From positions 8,521,889 through 8,585,888 of the forward strand of contig NC_049916.1 in assembly GCF_001411555.2 (NCBI RefSeq): a DNA stretch of 64,000 nt, given 5' to 3'. Each line of letters begins with the position of its first letter. Position 1 is the stretch's first letter. This DNA comes from Juglans regia. Its lineage: Eukaryota > Streptophyta > Magnoliopsida > Fagales > Juglandaceae. Below the pieces are notes generated by a model. It did no database searches. It was not told the DNA's origin and worked only from the letters and a program-made list of their open reading frames with translations. This document shows, piece after piece, positions 22,027 to 34,429 of the stretch. The position numbers were made by a program, and so were the translations under genes.

Positions 22027-24949
22027 GAGCATCCACATTGGTCTATGCATATGCATATGTAAAGTCATATTTGCATAATATGACCCTAAAATCCTCTACA
22101 TTGGCTTATGCATATCCAAATATTTAGCTACCTATGAACAATGCTTATCCAAATTTAGATAATCACTATTCACTCTACAAATAATATTTTAATAATTATT
22201 TCTCTCTCCTCTCTCTCGATGACCTCCCCTAGATGAGATTATTTTCTTTTCTTCTCCCCCATACGTTTCTGGTTCTCTATTCCTCTCTCAACTCGAAAAC
22301 CCCAACAAAGATCAAACCCGTGCACCTCTCTCTTACGACGACTGTCGACGGAGCTTGCGATGGCTCTAGGCTCGTCACGGTTGGGTTTTCTGTTTGACTC
22401 TCTACATTTCAGGTATGAAATCGCTAGGTTGAAAAGAACATAAATTTCTCCCTCTGTTTCTTCACAGTTTCGATGTGCTGCTATCCCTTCATGGTTTTTA
22501 TTTGTGTTATTTCTTCATTTGTTGATCTTGGTTTTAGATTAGGGTTTTAGATTAAGCCTAACTAACAACATTAACTGCACTGAGAAAGAGAGGGAGGTGT
22601 CTGATCTGAATGAGAATTGCGCCTTTCTTTAATTTTTGGGCTGCTTTTGAAAGTAGAAACATGAAAGACTAGGGTTTTGATGATTCTGGTTTCGATGATG
22701 CTGGTTTTAGATTAGGGTTTCTTCATTTTAGATCTCATGGACTAGATTTTCTATTCTTGTTTTTAGATTCTTGCTTTTACATGTAAATTTTAGCCATTGA
22801 ACTCATGCTTTGTCCCACTGAAGATTAAATATTGGGTTATATAGAACTTCTTAAGCTTGATCTATGTACACTTATTTAAACTTGGTAAAAATACCCCAAA
22901 CTGGTTCTGGTTTTACCCCTGTTTTTGCTTGATCTATGTACACTTATAGAACTCATGCTTTAACCCCTGTTTTTAGCTTTATTTTACAATTTGTGCAATA
23001 TGTGCACCCTGTTTTGCTGGTTCTCTTTGGCTTGTGGTTTGTTATTGAAGCCCTACAATATGTGCACCATGTTTTGCTTAATATGTGCAAAATTTAATAA
23101 CATTTTGTCTTTCAATATTTTGTTGAATGATGAATACTTTAATTGATGAGGATCCCTTCTTCACCACACTGTTGGAAAGTGGTGAGAGTGGTAGTAACAA
23201 CCCTACTATGGATACTGCTTTCGTTGATGTCCAAGCAACACGACCCTAACGGGAAAAAAAGACACCTAAACAAAAATCTCAGTGGGGTGTGTTATTTTCT
23301 GTTGAGGAAGATACTCTCCTCATTTCAGCTTGGCTTAACGTTAGTATAGATTCCATTCGGGGGACTGACCAAACCTCCACATAACTGTGGTGTAACATTT
23401 ATGATTACTACTCCACTTATAAAAAACTTAACGGTCAAGAACGTTCCGTGAATTCTTTGACCAATCGGTGGTCAGCCATTCAAAAATGTGTCAATAAATT
23501 TTGTGGTTCTATGGCCCAAGTTGAAGGAATGCATCCAAGCGGTGCAACCGAGCAAGATAATGTATAATCGTTTAAAAAAATTGTTGCTGTTTATTTTTTG
23601 TTATTGTTCTAATTATTAATGATTTGTCTCACTGATTGTTAAACAAAATTGCAGATTGAAAAGGCAAAAATCTTATACCAAGAGGCCCAAAAACCCAATT
23701 TCACCATGGTTCATTGTTGAAATCTTTTGAGGCACCAAGCGAAATGGCAAACACACGTGGACAACATAAGAAGAAGAGACTATATCTCACGTTCAGGTAG
23801 TATTCCAAACTCAGGACAATTAGGGGAAGAGATGGAAAATGTGCCCGTTGAGTGTGAGAGACCTCCGGGCAAAAAAGATGAAAAGAAAGAGAGAGAGAGA
23901 AAAAAAAAACTAGGGAAATAGAAGATATTGAATTTAGTGATGCCTTAACGGAAATGACATATGATAGGAAGATTCATATGTTGGAGAGAAAAGAATCAAA
24001 TTTGAGGTTAAACAATGAAAGGTCTGAGTTATTGGCTATTAAGAAGAGAAGAGTTGAAATTGAAATTAAGACTCAAGAAGAAATATCTATAATACTAGCT
24101 GAAAAGAGGAAGAAAAATGATGTGGAAATTATGAAATTGGATATTGGTTCCATGAATTCTGTGCAGCAAGAGTATTTCCATAATTTTCAAATGGAAATAA
24201 TTGAGGAACAAAGGAAAAAGGCAAGAGCTCGTATATAGTTGTATGCTTTGTTTTGTGTAGTTTTTGATAATTTTGACTATGGTGACATGTTTTAAGTATT
24301 ATTGCACTGCTGTAACTGTATATGGAACTGTATAAATTTTTTTATACCTCTATATGGAACTGTATTTTGGTTGGTGGTTGGTGGTGGGTGGGTACGAATC
24401 GATTGGATGAATTTTGTTGTTAGTGGGGTTTGGTTTTGCTAGAAATTTGTGTTGCTGGAAATTTGTGCTGCTGGATGTGGTTGCTGCTGCTGAACTTGTT
24501 GCTGCTGTTGGATGTGGTTGATGCTGCTAGACTTGTTTGTGTTGTAATGATCTTGAATCAAATTTGTATTGTAATGAATTTGTATCAAAATCAACTTTTT
24601 GGAACTTGTATCAAGTTGATTTTGATACATAGAATTTGTATTAAGGTGACATGTTAAATATGTGTTGTTTATGAGCACATTGGATTCATTTTTTGTGTAT
24701 ATAAATTTGATGTATTTATTATATATAGAATTGCTAAATTTAGATCCATGAAATTGTATTAATATATGTACTTAGATGCTATGAAATTGTATTTAGGCAA
24801 ACAATTAATAATAATAAAATAATAACATTTTATTATTATTTTGTCTCAAATATGCATAAGCCAAAGTGAGAGTTTTGCTTGAATGTCAAAGTGGTTATGC
24901 AAAATAGGTGATTTTGTATATGCATATGCATAAACAAATACTAATGCTC
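22027..24949 (+). mobile_element. PIF/Harbinger element carrying only ORF1
   Basis: The left end GAGCATCCACATTGGTCTAT and the right end, read as reverse complement GAGCATTAGTATTTGTTTAT, form inverted repeats. Both continue into TGCATATGCATAT. The element is flanked by TTA on both sides (22024-22026 and 24950-24952), the expected 3-bp PIF/Harbinger target duplication. Length is 2923 bp. The interior holds a 5' leader with CT-rich tracts (22195-22400) and one two-exon gene of the Myb/SANT-type ORF1 class. No DDE transposase frame is present, so movement would need a transposase from elsewhere. Confidence 0.8.
23127..24238 (+). pseudogene. PIF/Harbinger ORF1 (Myb/SANT plus NAM-associated C-terminal domain), broken
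   Basis: Exon 1 (23127-23561, ATG at 23127 or 23130) and exon 2 (23655-24238) are separated by a 93-bp GT-AG intron. Exon 1 encodes an acidic start (NTLIDEDPFFTTLLE) and a Myb/SANT-like domain with WGVLFSVEEDTLLISAWLNV and NRWSAIQKCVNKFCG. Exon 2 encodes the conserved C-terminal region, with coiled-coil-like ERKESNLRLNNERSE and FHNFQMEIIEEQRKK. Two in-frame TAA stops break exon 1 (after QATRP and after DQTST). A TGA after FTMVHC replaces a Trp in exon 2, and an A-run near 23905 shifts the frame. Family members act as DNA-binding partners of the Harbinger transposase; this copy should be inactive as full-length protein. Confidence 0.75.
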
Positions 24950-24952
24950 TTA

Positions 24953-25782
24953 GCTTCAATATGCAATTTTTCTCTCTGCAGTTTTTTTTCTGGGCTTTCC
25001 ATACAGCCAAGCAAATTGGTAACTTTTTATGTGGATTTTGTCTCTAGCCATGTTATTTCTTCTTCTTTTAACTATGGTTTGTTGAGTAATTTTTTTCATT
25101 ACTTTTCTAGGTTATATTTATAGGTTATTTCTAGGTTTTTCTTGGCTTTTATGCCATTATGTTTTGTTGATGAGAAAATTGAATATTCCGTTGTGGTATT
25201 TTCATGAAAATAACATTCTAATTTGAATTGAAGAATAATGGCACAACAAATTTGGGAAAACTTTCAACAACCGAACATTGTGATCGATGTAGGGCTTAGT
25301 TTTGTCAGTGGATTTCAAGAATTTTCAGTATATATAATATAAATTGCTAGCTAATATTGTTTGAGAGGAGTTTATCAGCTCTACTTTCATTCTAAATAGT
25401 TGAAGATATAAGAAATAAATTTGGACGCTGCTAGTTGAACCGATAGACCGAATAGGTAAATTGGATCAATCAGTACTGCATTTGTAATTTTCTTTTCTTT
25501 TTTTAAATAATTTTTAAATATCTATAAAAAAATTTATTTTTTTAAAACAATACACATAATTACTAATAATCACTTCTTTAATTATTAAAAAAATAAAACA
25601 TCAGCCTATTGCATCGGTTTATTCCATCCGTTGGAATAGCATTTTCCAATAAATTTTATGTGGCTCACCGGCTGCTATCACCAGATTTTCTCTCTAGTAC
25701 TTGTCAGTATTTCTATCACATTTAAATAAAAAAGGTTTTGGGTGTTGTTGAATTTAACATGTACAAAACTACAAAATTTAAG
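24953..25782. other. Intergenic DNA
   Basis: No gene or classified element seen. It includes several TTTTTT tracts and short frames without recognisable domains. Confidence 0.4.
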
Positions 25783-26098
25783 GGTATGTTTGGATGTTGA
25801 GTTGATTTTAATTAAATTCAGTTTTTTATAATTAGTAATGAGTTAAATAGAAAAGAGAATTATATAAAATACATTTAAACTGAGTTTAAAATGTGTTTAT
25901 ATGTTAAGATGAGTTTAGTATTTTTTAAAAAAAGTTTAAAATGGTTATGGATTTCACGTATAAAGATGTGTTAAGTTAAAAAAATTATAGATCTTACGTA
26001 TAAGGAAGTTTTGAGTTTAGATGAATTTAATAATTTAAAAATTAAATATTTAAATATTAAATTTAATTTAACTCAATTCAGTTAAACTGAAATCTCTC
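25783..26098 (+). mobile_element. MITE, family M2, copy 1
   Basis: The sequence opens GGGTATGTTTGGATGTTGAG and closes near ACTCAATTCAGTTAAACTGAAAT. It shares ordered blocks (GATCTTACGTATAA, TTGAGTTTAGATGAATTTA, AATTTAAAAATTAAATATTT) with copies at 39618-39968 (reverse) and 42285-42605. Non-coding. Confidence 0.6.
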
Positions 26099-26823
26099 AT
26101 CTCAAATCGAAAGTAAAAACAAAATCACGTGTACACAATTTCTTTAATTTCTCTCGATGGTTGTTCTTAGGTAGCCATGACGGCATGAGAAAGACAACTG
26201 AGAGGAGGATAGAAGGGGTGGGTAGATCAGGCAACAAAGAGTAATTGCTGCAACTTTTCTTATCACGAAAATCATTCTCGATCCCCATGCATGCGCACAT
26301 GTGTTGCAGGCTAGGATTAACGACAGTACTGCATGCATGGGGCCGGTGAGCTAGCTAGCTAGCTCACGCAACAAATCAAAATTATTAAGCCTTTACCAGC
26401 TAAAGATAGATATCTTTAGCCTGTCCAATCAATCTTTCAGATCATGACGATGGATATATCTCATCTCCTTTGTCTCATTTATGCCTTTCTTGCATCCAAA
26501 CAACAGACAGGAGAGGCCACTCATTGTAGACTGCCAAACAGAAAAATCATGGCAATCGTGTACATATTTTGATCACCCAAAATATTGACCTGGCCTTGAC
26601 TCATTATTTGGGAGTACCCTTAATTAATTTGCTTTCCAACTCAAATGTTGTTTGGTGTATTCACAATCCCGTTCTGATCTAGCTCTGTAATCGCTCTAAA
26701 AATGATGAAGAGTGCCATATGATCATGTCATGAAGTATCACAAAATATTTGATTTTTCTTGTCTCTAACATTAATCGCTCTTAGTATATGAGTTCTAGAC
26801 GAGTTGGTAGCTAATGCTCTAAT
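26099..26823. other. Intergenic DNA
   Basis: No convincing gene. A GCTAGCTAGCTAGCTC run is at 26351-26366. Short minus-strand frames here have no recognisable domain. Confidence 0.4.
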
Positions 26824-26828
26824 AAGTT

Positions 26829-27108
26829 TGTAAGTGATTGGTAACAAGAAGAAAAACAGAGAGCGTTTGGAGGTTCTGGAAAGAAATTCCTCTGTATATT
26901 TAATATTGTTTTCTTACATTCAACAAGATAGAAGCCGTAGCCTATATACCCAGTGGAGCTCTAACAAACTAACAGAAAGTAAAGCAAATATTAACAAACT
27001 TACAGAAAGTAAAGGGAACATGTATTTACAGCTGTGTATAATAAAGAATAAAGAATAAAAATATAAACATAAACGACATGTAGCTTATTTATCCTTTATT
27101 ATCTAACA
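26829..27108 (-). repeat. 3' LTR of copia 1
   Basis: 280 bp, reading TGTAAGTGATTGG...ATCTAACA on the plus strand. Compared with the partner LTR there are three differences: ATATTG/ATACTG (near 26906), TTACAG/TTATAG (near 27001) and TTATTATC/TTATCATC (near 27099). The stop codon of the pol frame (27089-27091) lies inside this LTR. Confidence 0.95.
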
Positions 27109-30100
27109 CCCCCCCGCAAGATGGAGAATAAAGATTAATTATTCCCATCTTGGACATATGAGCTTGCATGAGATAAGAAGGCAAAGATTTTGTAAGTAAA
27201 TTAGCAAGCTGTGTCTGAGAGGCTACATGTGCAGTAGTGATGCTTCCATCTTGGATTTTATCTCGAATTAAGTGGCAATCAAGTTCGATATGTTTTGTTC
27301 GCTCGTGGAAGACCGGATTGGTTGCAATATGTAAGGCAGCTTGATTGTCACAAAAGAGAAAGGCAGGCTGTGGATGATGTAGACTGAGGTCTTGCAATAA
27401 ATACCGAAGCCAAGTTAACTCAGAACAAGTGGTGGCCATGGATCTGTACTCAGATTCAGCTGAACATCGGGAGACTACATTCTGCTTTTTAGATTTCCAA
27501 GAGATAAGTGATTGGCCTAAAAATATGCAATATCCTGTGGTGGATCTTCGGGAGTCAGGACAAGAGGCCCAATCACTGTCACAATATGCTCTTAGCTGTA
27601 TTTGAGATGAGGAGGAGAGGAGAATGCCTTGACCAGGGGATGTTTTGAGATATCTCAAAAGCTTGTACACAGCAGCCAAATGAGGGGACATAGGCTTGTC
27701 CATGAACTGACTTAGCAATTGGACAGCAAAGCTGATATCTGGCCGTGTGATTGTGAGGTACAATAGACGGCCAATGAGTCTCCTATAAATGCTAGGATCA
27801 GAAATGGGATTGCCAGTTTCTTTGCTAAGTTTGAGATTTTGTTCCAAAGGAAGTTTTAAAGGTTTACAACCCAACATACCCGAATCTGAAAGGATATCTA
27901 AGGCATACTTTCTTTGACATAAGTGGATGCCCTTGGATGATCTTGCAATTTCTAAACCCAAAAAATACCTTAGGCAGCCCAAGTCTCTTATTTTGAACTG
28001 AGTATTGAGAAAAGTTCAAAGAGAGGAGATGGAAGTATTTGAATTGCTAGCAACTAGGATATCATCAACATAAACTAAGATGGCAATATAGAAATCTCCT
28101 TCTTGTTTGGTAAACAAACTATAATCAGATTTGGATTGAACAAATCCAAAAGATAGAAGAGAGGATGTCAACTTAGAATTCCATTGTCTTGAAGCTTGCT
28201 TAAGGCCATAAAGACTCTTAAGGAGCTTGCACACTTGGTGAGGTTCACCCTTGGTGTATCCCGGTGGTTTTTTCATGTAAATTTCCTCAGTTAGATCACC
28301 ATTCAAAAAAGCATTATTTACATCAAAATGATGTAAAAACCAGCCTTTAATAGCTGCCACACTAATTAAAAATCTGACAGTAACCATCTTGGCTACAGGT
28401 GAGAAGGTATCAACATAATCTACACCTTCTACTTGAGTGTAACCTTTAGCTACTAGACTAGCTTTCAACCTTTCCAAAGTGCCATCAGAATTGAATTTTA
28501 CCTTGTAAACATACTTGCAATCAATTGGTCTTTTGCCTGCTGGTAGATCAGTTAGTGTCCAGGTGTGGTTCGTTTCCAAAGCTGCAATTTCAGCTTCCAT
28601 GGCTCTACACCAAGCAGGGTCCTTAACGGCTTGTTTGTAAGAATGAGGCTCGGTATGCAATGAAATGGAAGTGGTGAATGCTTGAAAAACAGGGTTAAAT
28701 TGATGATAAGATAAACAATGAGATAAAGGGAAAGGTTTACCATTGGAAGTAGGAGCCTGCTTGGAACTTGATTGCTCATAAGGGTGCTGCATGACATGGT
28801 GACAATGGTAATCCTTGAGATATTGGGGGGCTGTTCTAATCCGAGAGGATCTTCTAAGAGTAGGTTGTGGAGTAATGGCAGGATTTGTGAGAGGAAAAGA
28901 TGAGGTTGTAGGCTCGGGTGATGAGTTGGGTTGTGTAAGTGTGTGGACAGGTGTAGGAGTAGGTGCTGGTTGGGGTGTGGAGGATTGAATTTCGGCAGTG
29001 GGGAGATGGTTGGGAGGAGTTGAAGTGCTGTGTGGGTTGTGTGAGAAAAAAAAAAAGGAGATGTGAGTGGTGAGAAAGGAGAATCAATTTGTGATGTGGG
29101 AGGTGGATTGAGAGAAAAAATTGGTGATAAATCTGTGGGTGGAGAATGGTTAGAATTAATGGTGTGGAAAGGAAACACAAATTCATGAAAAATAGTATCT
29201 CTTGAAATGAAAATGGTGTTGTTTTGAATATCTAAAAGTTTATATCCTTTAATGCCAAAAGGATAGCCAATAAAAACACAAAGTCGACCTCTAGGCTGAA
29301 ATTTGGTTCTGCCTTGTGAAAGAGAGGCAGCAAAACATAAAGATCTGAATACTCTCATATGAGTATAGGTTGGTTTTTGTTGAAAAAGTTTTTCATATGG
29401 TGTCTGGTTGTTCAAAATGGGTGAGGGAAGTCTATTTATGATGTAAGTGGCTGTGAGGACAGCATGATTCCAATATTTATGGGGCAAACCATATTGGAAA
29501 ATGAGAGCTCTAGTGACATTTAATAAATGTTGGTGTTTCCTCTCAACAATACCATTTTGTTGAGGGGTTTCCATACAACTTCTTTGATGAATAATGCCCT
29601 TGTTATTAAAAAATTCTTTCATTTGAAATTCAACACCATTGTCACTTCTTAAGATTTTAAGTTTCATGTTAAATTGTGTGTCAATCAAACTATAGAAAGA
29701 TTCAATGCACTTGCGAGTTTCAGCCTTGGTTTTGAGTAAATAAAGCCATGTAGAACGAGAAAAGTCATCCACAATAGTTAAGAAATATTTGGAACCATCA
29801 TGTGCAATAGTGGGGGAAGGTCCCCAAATATCACAGTGGATGATTTCAAATATTCTAGAGGAAGCATGAACACTATCAGGAAAAGGTAATTTGTTAAATT
29901 TTGCCAAAGGACACAAAGTGCAAGGTATTTCATTAGTAAAAGATCTGTGAGTGTTTACAGGGAGATCATGAATTAATTGAAGCCTATTTTTGGATAAGTG
30001 ACCTAGGCGACAATGCCATAGGTTGTATGGTGTGATATTCTGTGTAACAGAAGCAGAAAAAGTGGGATTTGTGTGTGGTTTGTGTTTATAAGTGGAAAAG

Positions 30101-31716
30101 TAATTGGTGAGGGCAGTAGGTGGCACGACAGAACAATGAAAATGGTAGAGTCCATGCAGCAGGTCACCCTTCCCAATCGTTGTCCAAGAATGTAGGTCCT
30201 GAATAAAACAGTGAGAAGAAAAGAAGAGGAAACAACAATTATTTGATTTTGTCAGCTTTGGCACAGAAATTAAATTGAAATTGAAGGAAGGAACACAAAG
30301 AACTTCTGTGAGAATAATAGTATTGGATAAATGGACAGTACCAACATGTGTCACAGATGCTGAACTTCCATTGGGAAGCTTAACAGAGTATGAAACCGTG
30401 GAGTGAATAGAAGAAAACAAGGAGGTGCTACAAACCATGTGGTCTGTAGCACCAGTGTCAATTATCCAATTTGTGTTTGATGAATTCAAAGAAGCATGTG
30501 TGTGTGTTGAAAAACAATTGAGTATACCAGACATGTTGGATTGGGAGGTAGGATTTGATGAACTGGAATGCAGAACATTAGCCGAGATAGGATCCTGCGT
30601 TTGAAGTAGAGCTAGCAGCTGCTGATATTGGAGCTTTGTTAAACCCACCTTATCCTCACCAACACCAACAGATTCAGGAGCAATAGAAAGATTAGCATGA
30701 GAACTATGAGGCTGTTTGTTATGGAATTTGTGACCCGGTGGATATCCATTAAGCTTATAGCATTTTTCAATAGAGTGACCGAGCATATTGCAATGGGTAC
30801 AAAGGGGAGGGTCGGCATTTCCAAGTTTGAAACAATTTTCCACAGTGTGACCTGAGATTTTGCAGTGAGTGCAATAGGGGCGATCTTTTCTGGGGTTGGT
30901 TTGATTTGTGGGAGATGATTTTGAAGGAGTATACGGTTTCTTGACAGTAAGGGCTAGGGTTTCAGAAGGTTGGGAATGGGAAGTGATTCGGTGGTGGCGC
31001 TCTTGTTGCTGTACAAGGGAAAAAACTTTGGAAACAGGGGGAAGAGGGTCTAATAGCATGATCTGGTCACGAATTGGAGAATAGCTATCATTCAAACCCA
31101 TCAAAAATTGAAGAACACAATCCCGTTGGGATCGGTCCAAAAAACTCTTCATAGTGCCACAAGAACAAGTGGGGAGGGGCTCATAAATTGCCATTTCATC
31201 CCAAAGAGTTTTGAGATTGCTATAATAGATGCTTACCGAGTCATTTTCTTGGGAAAGAGAAGCCAAAGCTTTCTTCAATTGGAAGATTCGGGGCCCATTT
31301 TGGTGAGACAGCCGCTCATGAAGATCCATCCAAATTTCGTAGGCATCGTCGACAAAGGCAACACTGGATTTGAGAGAGGTAGTGATGGAGTTTTGAATCC
31401 ATGACACTACCATGTCGTTGCACCGATTCCAGAGGTCGATTAAAGGACCATCGGGAAAATTGGGTTTGGTTAAGGTGTCGTCGATGAAACCTAGCTTATT
31501 CTTAGCGCGTAAGGCACGTTTCATCGAACGGGACCAGGTTGTGTAATTTTCGGTAGTGAGTAGATCGGCGACAAGGGTGATTGAAGGACTATCGCTGTGA
31601 TCTAAACGGTAAGGATTTGTAGGATCTGCAAGATTGAGATATCGGGAGGGAGGGTTTGTAAGGGGATTTGAGTGGGTTGGTGAATCGGGTGGAGTATGTG
31701 ATTCGGAGAACTCCAT
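27089..31716 (-). pseudogene. Gag-Pol polyprotein of copia 1 (one frameshift, one stop)
   Basis: The start is ATG at 31716 (MEFSESHTPP), 10 bp inside the primer-binding region. Gag carries a UBN2-type domain (about residues 40-240) and two CCHC knuckles (CTHCKISGHTVENC, 282-295; CTHCNMLGHSIEKC, 306-319). Protease DTGATDHM is at 420-427. Integrase has H-C zinc residues and catalytic D629, D692 and E725. The frame then shifts at an 11-base A run (29046-29056, plus strand), which is one base short of the open frame. Reverse transcriptase follows with YVDDILVAS, and RNase H with CDSDWA, SAESEY and CDNQAA. A single TGA (28016-28018) interrupts the reverse transcriptase after SISSL. All catalytic residues seen are intact, so only two lesions prevent a full polyprotein. 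Confidence 0.9.
27109..27122 (-). promoter_or_regulatory. Polypurine tract of copia 1
   Basis: On the minus strand, CTTGCGGGGGGGTG-TTAGAT places a G7 run directly before the 3' LTR start TGTTAG. This is the expected position for the primer of plus-strand synthesis. Confidence 0.8.
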
Positions 31717-31725
31717 TTTGCTCTC

Positions 31726-31743
31726 AATGGCTCTTAGATACCA
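31726..31743 (-). promoter_or_regulatory. Primer-binding site of copia 1
   Basis: On the minus strand TGGTATCTAAGAGCCATT follows the 5' LTR end ...CACTTACA directly. It matches the TGGTATC...AGAGC pattern complementary to the 3' end of plant initiator tRNA-Met, with small changes in the middle. Confidence 0.8.
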
Positions 31744-32023
31744 TGTAAGTGATTGGTAACAAGAAGAAAAACAGAGAGCGTTTGGAGGTTCTGGAAAGAA
31801 ATTCCTCTGTATATTTAATACTGTTTTCTTACATTCAACAAGATAGAAGCCGTAGCCTATATACCCAGTGGAGCTCTAACAAACTAACAGAAAGTAAAGC
31901 AAATATTAACAAACTTATAGAAAGTAAAGGGAACATGTATTTACAGCTGTGTATAATAAAGAATAAAGAATAAAAATATAAACATAAACGACATGTAGCT
32001 TATTTATCCTTTATCATCTAACA
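31744..32023 (-). repeat. 5' LTR of copia 1
   Basis: 280 bp, 277 positions identical to the LTR at 26829-27108. It is immediately followed on the plus strand by the target duplication AAGTT. It should carry the promoter; I did not find an unambiguous TATA box. Confidence 0.95.
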
Positions 32024-32028
32024 AAGTT

Positions 32029-32543
32029 AAAAAATTATTTATTTGTGATTAATTATTTTTTATGAAAATAATTATCTTGTTAAAATAAATATATTTTCGT
32101 CGTAAATAATCATTCTCGTCATAAATAATCCGTCACAAATATATATTTTTTTTAATAGCGCAAGATCTGAACTTAAAGGCCGAAAACTGCACATTGCCAT
32201 ATATGCCTAGCATATCATTAATTAATGGAAGCCTCGTATATACATCATAGGGTTTAGTCAACGAAAGAACGCCCAACATGCGAAACTTGCATGCGGACAA
32301 CTTGATAAAAATGTAATGGGGCAAGATCTGGAAGACTTAAGTAATTTGCATGTTTCATGCACGTATCGGTATCTTTCTTTTTAATAAATTAAATATTTTT
32401 TTAAAATTTTATTTGAATTGAAGAGATAAACGCATAAAGTGAATCATATGTAATGCTATCTCTTACTCAACTATTCCGAGACGTTCCGACCCTTTTATTT
32501 AACTTATCGCATGATAAAGGTTTGATAAATCAACCCTACATAC

Positions 32544-32576
<33 letters not shown>

Positions 32577-34206
32577 ATGCTCTGTAACAAGCCTAGCCTC
32601 CGTTGCTCATTCATGGCATGATCTGATTTTGTGCTTCAGTACTACTTGTTGATCGTGTCGTTTTTATTCCCAGAAGTCAGAATATTGCCGTAAAGAAAAC
32701 ATGCAGTTGGCTGTAAAGCTCAATATATATGGGAGACAACTTCTCTAGTTGCCCAATCTCATGTCAGACATGTCTTTCTTCAATCAGTACTACTTGATCA
32801 ACATTCTGATCACCTCAGCCAGTCTTATGGGAATGCCATTCATTCAAGATCTGTCCCTTGTTCAAACTACATAAAGCTAGCAAACTCGATTAAACATATC
32901 TTATTGAAAATACTTTAATTAATCATTTTGTTCTATCAATAATAATAATATCTGAAAGTCAACCATCCTATTCTTTACTAATTAATAAGGCTGGTTCAGA
33001 TAATAATGTTATAAGCTAGGTTGTGGATGCATGATGGGCATTCTATAATTATAAGCCTTGCAATATTCGGGTTGAATTTTTCAAATGATGTGATATATAT
33101 CTTCTCTATTATAATAAGTCACTATCTAATTGTGAATAGTAGTTTTTATTATTTTTTCGTTAACTTTTATTATTTTTCCGTTAAGTCTGTTAAGTCAAAT
33201 TTTACCAAAGGTACTTAAAACTCTTGATCATTTCATGTGTAGCTTCCTTGTAGAATTTAATGAAGGATCTTGTTTTACCAAAATGTCCTTAAGACCCTTG
33301 ACCATTTGAAGTGTAGCTCACTTGTAGAATTTAATGAAAGATCATATTTTTTCAAAATGCCCTTAATAACCTCGCAGCGCACATGAATTGACATATCTTT
33401 TCATGTCCTTTTTGTTCTAACAATGTACTCATTTTCTTTTCTTTTTGTTTCAATTTTTTTAAATAAAAAATTAATAATATTTTATTATTATATAGAGAGT
33501 AAATAGACAATCCAATATGGATACAGACCAATGCTCATACTTTGCTAAAGTTTAATTTTTTTTTTAAATCTTGATTTTTTATCTTTATTTAACCTTGTAT
33601 TTTATTTTTCCAGACAAATAAACTACTGACTTTCTTATATTTTTTTTTTATTTAAATTATTATATCAGGTGCACCTCAGGACTAATGCACCCAGGATCGT
33701 TCCCTAGTATATATGTGTGTGTGTGTATATATATATATAATAAAAGAGCAAATTTAGGAAATAAAAGAAATACAACTTTTTTTTCTCAATTTCCTAATAA
33801 AAGAAAGATAGACATTGATCGATGTCAATTATAAATCACTGTAGATAAGGCTCCACATGCGAGGCTAATTATGCTCTATTACTAAATGAAAAAAGAAAAA
33901 TAAAAAGAAGTACCATGTTTAACCTTCTGGGTTAGAGGGAAAAAAAAAAGACAACTATATTCACAACTTTAGGAAGGAGTACTTCGACTAATGTCTACTT
34001 GTACAAATTTTATAACAGAAATGCTAGATCTATATTTAGAGATATTACAAAATTAAGTGTTTGTGTTGATGTTGCTTAAAGTGATACGTTAGATATATTT
34101 TATAACTTAACGTATCATATCAAATTATGTTAGTTTGCAAGATGTTTTATTTTCGTATAGATCAAACATTTGTCCTTTTATAGAAGGGGCGTATGTTGCA
34201 ATAATA
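32029..34206. other. Intergenic AT-rich DNA with microsatellites
   Basis: No gene recognised. It contains (AT)n at about 32545-32565, a (GT)n/(AT)n run at 33713-33740 and the 73-bp tandem repeat described separately. Short frames have no domain. Confidence 0.4.
33200..33375 (+). repeat. 73-bp tandem repeat, about 2.3 units
   Basis: Units begin at 33200, 33273 and about 33347 with TTTTACCAAA-like starts and share CTTGTAGAATTTAATGAA. The third unit is partial (TTTTTTCAAAATGCCCTTAA). Units 1 and 2 differ at roughly one position in seven. Confidence 0.75.
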
Positions 34207-34429
34207 CTTAATATTTTTTTTTCTTTGTTTTGATAGGGAAAACCAATCTTCATTCATATGATAAACAGATTACAAAGAAGAATCAATCCAAAAGAAATTA
34301 GCAATTACATCCAGATAAGAACCCCACCATAAACTAATTTCTGAGACACTCAAACCAAGCTTGTCAAGAGTATGAGCTACTATATTGCAGCTTCTGTTTG
34401 CATGTTTTAGAACACATGTTTGAACTCAT

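Larger units (their letters stand above)
26829..32023 (-). mobile_element. Ty1/copia retrotransposon 1, structurally complete and young
   Basis: The 5195-bp element has 280-bp LTRs at both ends and a perfect 5-bp target duplication AAGTT (26824-26828 and 32024-32028). It has a tRNA-iMet-type primer-binding site and a G-rich polypurine tract. A gag-pol frame runs on the minus strand with all expected domains: gag, two zinc knuckles, protease, integrase, reverse transcriptase and RNase H. The LTRs differ at only three positions, all transitions, so insertion was recent compared with the other elements. The coding frame has one frameshift and one stop. Confidence 0.95.

Noticed and set aside
24430..24678. 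Leu/Val-rich and Gln/Asn-rich frames on opposite strands
   Set aside because: They come from a GCTGCTG-rich stretch inside the 3' part of the Harbinger element.
28854..29186. 110-codon frame inside copia 1 in a third frame
   Set aside because: It overlaps the low-complexity linker before reverse transcriptase; the true frame there is the one that leads into the RRSSRIRTAPQYLKD-type stretch.
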